This document shows, piece after piece, positions 4,448 to 9,032 of a stretch of DNA of 9,032 nt. Position numbers and translations under genes: made by a program. This DNA comes from Campylobacteraceae bacterium. Lineage in GTDB: Bacteria; Campylobacterota; Campylobacteria; Campylobacterales; Sulfurovaceae. The notes beneath the pieces were generated by a model that saw only the letters and a program-made list of their open reading frames with translations, was not told the DNA's origin and made no database searches. Location of the stretch: NCBI GenBank assembly GCA_027002755.1, contig JALWZI010000010.1, positions 1 to 9,032 on the forward strand, read 5' to 3'. Within the stretch, counting starts at the first letter, position 1; every line of letters begins with the position of its first letter.

Positions 4448-5638
4448 GTGCAGTTCCTCATTGAGCTTCACCTCCCGGGTACTCCGGCGGGCGATCAGCT
4501 CACCGGTGAGAGAGTCCTGGCGATAATGGACACCGTTGAGCCCCTGGAGCTCCGCTCCTTTGAAGACCGTTTTGTCCTCCAAATCCGCTTCGGGGTTGGC
4601 CGCTTTGATCCTGGACAGCTGATCCTCGTCGATACGGATCTTGGTCCCGGCCAGGATCGCGATGCCCGCATCGACGATACAACCGTCCCCCAGAGGGATG
4701 CCGGTGACAGAATTGGCTCCCAGCAGAGTATTCTCTCCGATACTGATGGGGTTGCCGTCGGTGCCGGAGAGGACCCCCAGGATACTCGCACCCCCGCCCA
4801 CATCGGAACCGCTGCCGACCACCGCCGAAGAGGAGATTCGTCCTTCCACCATGACGGGCCCGAGGGTCCCGGCGTTGAAGTTGATGTAGCTGGCACCGGG
4901 CATGACGGTGGTGCCGGGAGCCAGCTGGGCCCCCATGCGGACCTTGGAGCTGTCCAGGATCCGGGTATTGTCGGCGGGGATGACATGCTGGAGATAGCGG
5001 GGGAATTTGTCCACACTGTCGATGTTGGGGAAGGTGCCGTGGAGCTTCATCTCGATCTCGTTCTCCCGGAGATAATCCAGCTCATAGGGCTTGTTCCCCA
5101 CCCAGGCGACGTTGCTCAGCACTCCGAAGGCACCGTTGAGATTGACGCCGCGCAGAGGCGCCTTGCCCAGAGAGAGGGCGTAGAGTTTGAGATAGACCGC
5201 CTCCACACTCTTGGGGGCCTCGTCTTCGAAGAGGAAGGTGATGCGGAAATCCTTGCCGATATCCTCCATCGCCGAGAGGACCTTGACCACCTGGACGTTG
5301 CGATGGGCATCCCCCACCGCTTCGGCCACATAAGGGGCGAAGGCCGCCATAGCGTTGGCGACGAATTCGTCACTCAGGGTCGCGACGAACTCGCTGCCGC
5401 TGAAATCCACCTCGATCCGCGCCTCCTGAAGGGCCCGGATGAAGATCGCGGCGGAACCGTAGTTCTCCCGCCAGTTGACGACGGCGTAGTTGGCCTGCAG
5501 CACCTTGTCGGCATTCTTCTGCCCCCGGTCCACCCGGGCGATTCCGAAGGCGACGGGCTCCCGGTACCCCTCCTGGGACTTGATCTCCTCGACCAGGGAT
5601 TTAAATGCTTCCGTGCTTGTAACGGTCTCGATTGCCAT
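4445..5638 (-). CDS. dapD: Tetrahydrodipicolinate N-succinyltransferase, long form
   Basis: A 397-aa acyltransferase that succinylates tetrahydrodipicolinate from succinyl-CoA in the diaminopimelate branch of lysine and peptidoglycan synthesis. The C-terminal part (about 229-335) is a left-handed beta-helix with hexapeptide repeats (AQLAPGTTVMPGAS, NFNAGTLGPVMVEGRIS, GSDVGGGASILGVLSG, LLGANSVTGIPLGDGCIVDAG). The region NFNAGT…VEGRIS and the end KLNEELH resemble the long actinobacterial-type DapD rather than the ~274-aa enterobacterial one; the N-terminal ~225 residues are the extra domain of this type. The start is ATG 5638 with AGGAG 5 nt upstream; a longer TTG form (5677) would have to include the -10 box and is rejected. 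The gene heads the minus-strand block and has its own promoter with a palindrome. Confidence 0.93.
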   Translation of the reverse strand: MAIETVTSTEAFKSLVEEIKSQEGYREPVAFGIARVDRGQKNADKVLQANYAVVNWRENYGSAAIFIRALQEARIEVDFSGSEFVATLSDEFVANAMAAFAPYVAEAVGDAHRNVQVVKVLSAMEDIGKDFRITFLFEDEAPKSVEAVYLKLYALSLGKAPLRGVNLNGAFGVLSNVAWVGNKPYELDYLRENEIEMKLHGTFPNIDSVDKFPRYLQHVIPADNTRILDSSKVRMGAQLAPGTTVMPGASYINFNAGTLGPVMVEGRISSSAVVGSGSDVGGGASILGVLSGTDGNPISIGENTLLGANSVTGIPLGDGCIVDAGIAILAGTKIRIDEDQLSRIKAANPEADLEDKTVFKGAELQGLNGVHYRQDSLTGELIARRSTREVKLNEELH

Positions 5639-5643
5639 ATATA

Positions 5644-5648
5644 CTCCT
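5644..5648 (-). promoter_or_regulatory. Shine-Dalgarno of dapD
   Basis: AGGAG on the minus strand, 5 nt before the ATG at 5638. It decides the start against the upstream TTG. Confidence 0.75.
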
Positions 5649-5665
5649 GCATTGTTGTTCAGGAA

Positions 5666-5671
5666 ATTATA
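5666..5671 (-). promoter_or_regulatory. -10 box of the dapD promoter
   Basis: A perfect TATAAT on the minus strand. A start point about 7 nt downstream gives a leader of about 20 nt containing the RBS. The -35 region (around 5689-5694, CCGGAT) is poor. The palindrome at 5671-5690 fills the spacer and touches the first base of the -10. Confidence 0.6.
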
Positions 5672-5690
5672 TCTCAAAGGCCTTTGAGAT
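5671..5690. promoter_or_regulatory. Perfect 20-bp palindrome, candidate dapD operator
   Basis: ATCTCAAAGGCCTTTGAGAT is a perfect dyad with no spacer. It lies exactly between the -35 and -10 positions of the dapD promoter, where a bound dimeric repressor would block RNA polymerase. Its distance (118 nt) from the divergent -10 makes control of that gene less likely. No U-tract follows on either strand, so it is not a terminator. The regulator is unknown. Confidence 0.55.
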
Positions 5691-5749
5691 CCGGCGAATC
5701 AACCTTCACCATGACTTTATTACCGCATCAGGGAACTACCTCAAGAGAC

Positions 5750-5758
5750 TTTTTTTTT
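5750..5758. other. T9 homopolymer tract in the divergent region
   Basis: Nine consecutive T residues about 50 nt upstream of the -10 of the rightward gene. This may act as an UP-like A/T tract or simply be slippage-prone; its position between promoters would let length changes alter promoter geometry, but there is no direct evidence of that. Confidence 0.35.
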
Positions 5759-5807
5759 CCAACAGGCAACCCTCACGAAGCAAACCGCCATTTCTCCCCG
5801 ATACATG

Positions 5808-5813
5808 TATAAT
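5808..5813 (+). promoter_or_regulatory. -10 box of the zinc-ribbon/propeller gene
   Basis: A perfect TATAAT with a likely start point near 5820, giving a leader of about 20 nt before the ATG at 5841. This placement puts the upstream in-frame ATG (5805) outside the transcript and so decides the start. The -35 region is weak. Confidence 0.5.
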
Positions 5814-5840
5814 TTCATCCAAGATACCCAAAGGAAGCAT

Positions 5841-8261
5841 ATGCCCGAACCCCAACGCCTCGTCTGCCACTCCTGCGGTTCGACGGACGTGACCGTCGAT
5901 CCCCCTTTTTACCGCTGCAACCACTGCGGCTCCCAGTACCGCCTCCCCGAGGAACCTCTCCCCAAAAAGGAACTCATGGCCTGGCACCGGCGCCACCGGC
6001 GCCTGCTGGTGCTTTTGACGCTCCTGGTGGCGGTGCTGGCGGTGGCAGTGCTCTACGATACCCTGCTGCTGCGCTCTACCTCCAAAGCGATCGCGCCCCC
6101 TGCCGCTGCCTCCCACAAAAGTCGCCCAAGCTCCCGCTTCAAAAATATCGCCTTCAGCACCGATGCGCTCAAGTCCATCGACGATCTGATCCGCACCGAC
6201 AATGAGAGCTACCTCATCGCCGGACGCACGCGCTACGACAAGATCTACGTCGCGGAGATCTCCGCTTCGGGTCGCGTGCTCCAGAGTCGCAAACTCGCCC
6301 ATGGGGTCTATGTGTCGTTGGCGAAGCGCAGCGGGGGTGGAGCCATCGTCTCGCTGTACGCTTCCGATCAAAAAGGAGAAACCGATTATCTCGATACCGC
6401 CTTTAAAATCCTCCATAAAGTTCCCGAAGGGTTTAAGCAGATTGTGGGATATCAGGGCGGATTTATCGGGGTGCGCGGCCCCAAAATCGTCCGCTACGAC
6501 AGCGACGGCAAACCGCTATGGACACAAATAGTCGACAAGAGCCAATACATAGCCCAAGTGGGCAAACACCGAGACGCCGTCGGCAATATGGTGCCCTATT
6601 CGGAGCGGCTCTTTTCCCTGACGCTTCGCCACATCACCCGTCTGAAAGGGGGCGATTTCGCCGCCCAGGGCACGGACAGAGAGGGGCGGCTCGCTCTGGT
6701 TATTTTTACCTCAAAAGGGAAGATACTTAGCTACAAAAAGATCGATCTGGGTCGCCTCTACCCCCGGGTCCTCTACCCCGCCAAAGAGGGGGGCTTCATC
6801 GTCATGGCCGAGCCGGGCGTGCAATGGATAGTTTTCGACGCCCAAGGCAACCTCATCGCCCGAAAGAAGCTTCACATCAACGATACCCGGGATCTCTTCA
6901 CCTATGCCATCGCCGAAGATAAGCAAGGCTACATCGCCACCTATATGAAAAAGGGGGAAATGTTCATCGCGCGGGTCAACGACGACGGTACGCTGGCTTC
7001 CAGACACCGCTACGCCCTGCCCGGAGTGCGCTTGCATCCCCAAAAGATCGTCCCCGCTTTTGACGGGGGCTTTCTCCTGGCGGTCGATACGGAGATTCAC
7101 GAGCCTTGGTTGGTCAAAGTCGACAGCCAGGGGCGTCTTGATGCCGATCTGAGCGATCCCACCCTCCACCGCACCGCGACCAAAAAGCGCAGTCTCCCGC
7201 CTGTGACGGCCGTCCCCCGGCACTTGGGCGATACCTTGCCCACCCAGACTCACCTGGAGCTCAAAACACCCCAAAACGCCCCCATTCAAACCGTGCCTAC
7301 GACGGAATTTCTCGGAGCACGTTTATGGGATATGGTCGCCTCTCCTGATGGTAAATACCTCTACGCGGCCACCGGCTCGACGGGATTTAAAATATTCCAA
7401 CGACTCCCCGACGGTTCGGTGAAGCTTCTCTCCAATCTCTTGCGCACCGCCTCGAAGCTGATTATCACCCGTCACCTGATTCGCGTCGCCCAGGGCGGTA
7501 TCCCGCGCCACGGAACACCGGAGTATTACGACGCAGCCTATCGGGTCGTTGTCAACAACGCCCAGACCCGCGCCTATGTGGTTGATACGGAACATGGCCT
7601 CTACGAGGTGGATATCAGCGACAAAGCCCACCCCAAACTCCTCACCGCCCTCAGAGGGATCAGAAATGTCGCCGTCGCCGTCAGCGCCGATGACAAAGAG
7701 CTCTACCTTTACGACGACACGCTGCACATCTGGCCCGTCGACAGCCTCGCGGAGCACAAAAACTCCACGCTCAACTCCCCCACCGGCCCCGGAGATATGG
7801 TGCCGCTCAATCAAGGCGCCTTTCTCGCCATAGCCCCATCAGGTAGCCGCCATGAGGTGCTCATCTACGATACGCGCCTGAGGCTTGTCAGAGAGCGGTA
7901 TACTCCTTCCACCCGCTTTGGCATCAGCGGCCTCCATACCGATGAGGAGAACAATCTTTACATCATCAGCGGCAAAGTAGAGATGCTCCATCTCTCCCAA
8001 AGCGGCAAACTCTCTCCGGTGGGCGATTTCAACGTTGATGGCCATATCTACGATCTCGCTGCTTACCCGAAAATCCACACCATCTGCTACGCTACCGACA
8101 AAGGGGTTGTCTGCCTCGATACCGAGAAAAAAAGCCCAAAAATCCTCTACCGCGACGTCGGACTCCATCAGGCCACCGCCCTGGCCAAAATCCCAGGCAG
8201 CAATCTCCTCTACATCGCTTTCGTCGAACCGGCCATCGGGTGGGTGGAGCTCAAGCCGTAG
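5841..8261 (+). CDS. Zinc ribbon–TM–double beta-propeller membrane protein
   Basis: An 806-aa protein of unknown function. Residues 9-29 form a CxxC…CxxC zinc ribbon (Cys9, 12, 26, 29). The basic stretch HRRHRR precedes one membrane helix (about 55-72), giving an N-inside topology: zinc ribbon in the cytosol and about 730 residues outside. The first outer domain (about 100-433) has recurring blades ending like GGFLLAV…WLVKVDSQGRL. A Pro/Thr-rich linker (about 440-488) follows. The second domain (491-806) has LVIVD/YVTN-like blades, for example MVASPDGKYLYAATG and YVVDTEHGLYEVDISDKAHP. Both halves are probably beta-propellers; blade number is not certain. The start is ATG 5841, with AGGAAG just upstream and the -10 box at 5808. 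It is transcribed divergently from dapD and appears monocistronic. A sensor or envelope scaffold role is possible but not shown. Confidence 0.8.
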   Translation: MPEPQRLVCHSCGSTDVTVDPPFYRCNHCGSQYRLPEEPLPKKELMAWHRRHRRLLVLLTLLVAVLAVAVLYDTLLLRSTSKAIAPPAAASHKSRPSSRFKNIAFSTDALKSIDDLIRTDNESYLIAGRTRYDKIYVAEISASGRVLQSRKLAHGVYVSLAKRSGGGAIVSLYASDQKGETDYLDTAFKILHKVPEGFKQIVGYQGGFIGVRGPKIVRYDSDGKPLWTQIVDKSQYIAQVGKHRDAVGNMVPYSERLFSLTLRHITRLKGGDFAAQGTDREGRLALVIFTSKGKILSYKKIDLGRLYPRVLYPAKEGGFIVMAEPGVQWIVFDAQGNLIARKKLHINDTRDLFTYAIAEDKQGYIATYMKKGEMFIARVNDDGTLASRHRYALPGVRLHPQKIVPAFDGGFLLAVDTEIHEPWLVKVDSQGRLDADLSDPTLHRTATKKRSLPPVTAVPRHLGDTLPTQTHLELKTPQNAPIQTVPTTEFLGARLWDMVASPDGKYLYAATGSTGFKIFQRLPDGSVKLLSNLLRTASKLIITRHLIRVAQGGIPRHGTPEYYDAAYRVVVNNAQTRAYVVDTEHGLYEVDISDKAHPKLLTALRGIRNVAVAVSADDKELYLYDDTLHIWPVDSLAEHKNSTLNSPTGPGDMVPLNQGAFLAIAPSGSRHEVLIYDTRLRLVRERYTPSTRFGISGLHTDEENNLYIISGKVEMLHLSQSGKLSPVGDFNVDGHIYDLAAYPKIHTICYATDKGVVCLDTEKKSPKILYRDVGLHQATALAKIPGSNLLYIAFVEPAIGWVELKP

Positions 8262-8423
8262 CCGATCACGGGCACCACCATCGTCTAGGCCCAACCACCC
8301 CACAAGAACCGCTCCCTCCAGCTCCCGGCGCAACAGAGCAACGCGGGTATGCAGACTGACGATATCCACGAAGACTTCCAAATTTCTTTTGAGAAGTTCA
8401 AGGACCAAACACGCCTTTTTCAT
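8262..8423 (-). pseudogene. Possible truncated minus-strand gene (start only)
   Basis: An ATG at 8423 follows an excellent Shine-Dalgarno (AAGAGGAG, about 6-nt spacer) in AT-richer DNA. It opens a frame starting MKKACLVLELLKRN and continuing VFVDIVSLHTRVALLRRE, plausible as an amphipathic helical protein. No stop occurs before the frame enters the antisense strand of the propeller gene; the open frame formally runs to 7839, but that part reads like an antisense shadow. The same frame is also open upstream to a GTG at 8678. Best guess: the 5' end of a gene whose 3' part was lost. No family is recognised, and it could be spurious. Confidence 0.25.
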
Positions 8424-8549
8424 GCAGATCTCCTCTTGGATTTTCCCTAAACGATCTTTGGAATTCGGTCTTTTTTGTTGGACATTCTGTCGGCAGGACT
8501 TGAAAAGCTCCTCATGCTTCTGCAAGTCACTCTTGGGTAGAATCCACGC
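8424..8549. other. AT-richer gap between two uncertain small ORFs
   Basis: This lower-GC patch contains no gene I can support with confidence. It would be the shared upstream region of the minus-strand start at 8423 and the plus-strand ORF at 8550. TAGAAT (8538-8543) resembles a plus-strand -10 but lies too close to the ATG at 8550 to serve that start with a normal leader. Confidence 0.3.
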
Positions 8550-8711
8550 ATGAAACATCTCCGGGGCCACAGCCGACGCTACTTTTCTCTCGCCACTATC
8601 GCGATGCATTCGACCCTGCATCGGTTGTGCAGCATCGAGAGCCGCTACCGGCACCAGGATCGCCCCCACCTCTACCACGAATACAAAACCTCCCCGCCTT
8701 CTGAGCGTTAA
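8550..8711 (+). CDS. Possible small basic protein, unknown
   Basis: A 53-aa frame beginning MKHLRGHSRRYFSLATIAMH and ending KTSPPSER, rich in His, Arg and Tyr, strongly basic, with two Cys-free ends and no membrane segment. The Shine-Dalgarno is weak. It lies 96 nt before the TonB-dependent receptor gene, on the same strand, and a hairpin follows its stop. The abundance of His could suggest metal binding, but this is speculation. It conflicts with an open frame on the opposite strand (8678 downward), so at most one of them is real. Confidence 0.25.
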   Translation: MKHLRGHSRRYFSLATIAMHSTLHRLCSIESRYRHQDRPHLYHEYKTSPPSER

Positions 8712-8715
8712 GCCT

Positions 8716-8732
8716 TGAGCGCAAAGCGCTCA
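8716..8732. other. Perfect 7-bp hairpin after the small ORF
   Basis: TGAGCGC / GCGCTCA with loop AAA. A second left arm, CTGAGCG (8701-8707), can pair with CGCTCAG (8727-8733), so two hairpins compete for the same right arm. There is no T-run downstream, as with the other hairpins in this window. Confidence 0.5.
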
Positions 8733-8763
8733 GATTCGACTGCCAATCAACTCTATCTCAATT

Positions 8764-8791
8764 CTTAACACGTAACACATAGCACTTAACA
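8764..8791 (+). repeat. Heptamer array E before the TonB receptor
   Basis: Four 7-nt units: CTTAACA, CGTAACA, CATAGCA, CTTAACA, then a degenerate CGAAAAA that runs into the RBS. The array ends 16 nt before the ATG at 8808. Its sequence differs from the other arrays, but it keeps the exact 7-nt period. Confidence 0.75.
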
Positions 8792-8797
8792 CGAAAA

Positions 8798-8802
8798 AAG
8801 GA
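8798..8802 (+). promoter_or_regulatory. Shine-Dalgarno of the TonB-dependent receptor
   Basis: AAGGA with a 5-nt spacer to the ATG at 8808, directly after array E. Confidence 0.65.
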
Positions 8803-8807
8803 ACTCT

Positions 8808-9032
8808 ATGAACCGACGACACATCTCTCTGCTGACCGCTACACTGCTGGCCGGAACACTCCAGGCGGCACCGGACGACAGCACCGCCGCCGATCTCGAA
8901 GAACTGGGAACCATCACTGTCACCCCGGACCGGGTCAGCGAACCTCTCAGGAACACGACCGCCAATGTCACCGTCATCACCGCCGAAGAGATCCAAAAGC
9001 GGGGTTATCGGACCTTGTCCGATGCCCTGAGC
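8808..9032 (+). CDS. TonB-dependent outer-membrane receptor, N-terminal part
   Basis: The first 75 residues of a gene cut by the window edge. Residues 1-20 are a signal peptide (MNRRH, hydrophobic core, cleavage likely after LQA). Then comes a TonB-box-like strand (LGTITVTPDR, about 33-42) and the start of the plug domain (NVTVITAEEIQKRGYRTLSD, about 53-72), matching the BtuB/siderophore-receptor family pattern of VTVI…EEI…G…L.DAL. The protein would span the outer membrane and import a chelated metal or cofactor using TonB/ExbBD energy; the ligand cannot be told from this fragment. Heptamer array E lies immediately upstream; no Fur-like box was recognised. Confidence 0.88.
   Translation, partial: MNRRHISLLTATLLAGTLQAAPDDSTAADLEELGTITVTPDRVSEPLRNTTANVTVITAEEIQKRGYRTLSDALS

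Noticed and set aside
4355..5812. 485-aa plus-strand open frame
   Set aside because: It is antisense to dapD, a well-supported gene. Its residues are rich in the Asp/Gly/His/Arg runs typical of shadow frames, and no RBS or family motif is seen.
5805..5840. Upstream ATG of the propeller gene (12 extra residues)
   Set aside because: This ATG overlaps the likely -10 TATAAT and has no RBS; ATG 5841 has AGGAAG at the right distance.
5736..6416. 226-aa minus-strand open frame
   Set aside because: It overlaps the divergent promoter and the zinc-ribbon region in antisense, and its sequence has no recognisable pattern.

Overview
The window looks like the chromosome of a moderately GC-rich member of the Campylobacterota (Epsilonproteobacteria), probably a Sulfurovum/Nitratifractor-type vent organism. 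This is inferred from the minus-strand gene string S4-domain protein – (trpD) – tsaE – lptB, which apart from trpD matches the S4/tsaE/lptB order I recall from Campylobacter. The long DapD with its distinct N-terminal domain also fits. Taxonomy below phylum is a guess.

Layout. Positions 1-187 hold an intergenic stretch with a possible decayed C-terminal gene fragment on the minus strand and the promoter/RBS of a secreted von Willebrand factor A protein (188-1396, +). It converges with a compact minus-strand block: dapD (5638-4445), a small unknown protein (4308-4072), an S4 RNA-binding protein (4075-3830), trpD (3791-2805), tsaE (2666-2199) and lptB (2206-1484). Some of these genes overlap by 4-8 nt; others are separated by ~40-140 nt gaps filled with short repeats and hairpins. 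A divergent region (5639-5840) holds a TATAAT element for each direction and a perfect 20-bp palindrome against the dapD -10. To the right lies an 806-aa membrane protein (5841-8261, +) with a cytosolic zinc ribbon, one membrane helix and two extracytoplasmic beta-propeller-like domains. A 546-nt poorly coding stretch with two uncertain small ORFs follows, then the start of a TonB-dependent receptor (8808 to the window edge, +).

The named genes are mostly housekeeping: lysine/peptidoglycan precursor synthesis (DapD), tryptophan synthesis (TrpD), tRNA t6A modification (TsaE), LPS export (LptB) and probably ribosome-linked quality control (S4 protein). The VWA, propeller and TonB proteins are envelope proteins of unknown specific role.

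The most unusual structure is a set of six tandem arrays, each with an exact 7-nt period but with differing unit sequences. They sit in the gaps and invade gene starts. One encodes part of the TsaE N-terminus, one supplies the trpD Shine-Dalgarno and start codon, and others lie just after gene ends or just before the TonB receptor. They resemble in kind the heptanucleotide STRR repeats of cyanobacteria, but here several families lie within about 6 kb. Several are paired with stop-codon-proximal hairpins lacking U-tracts.
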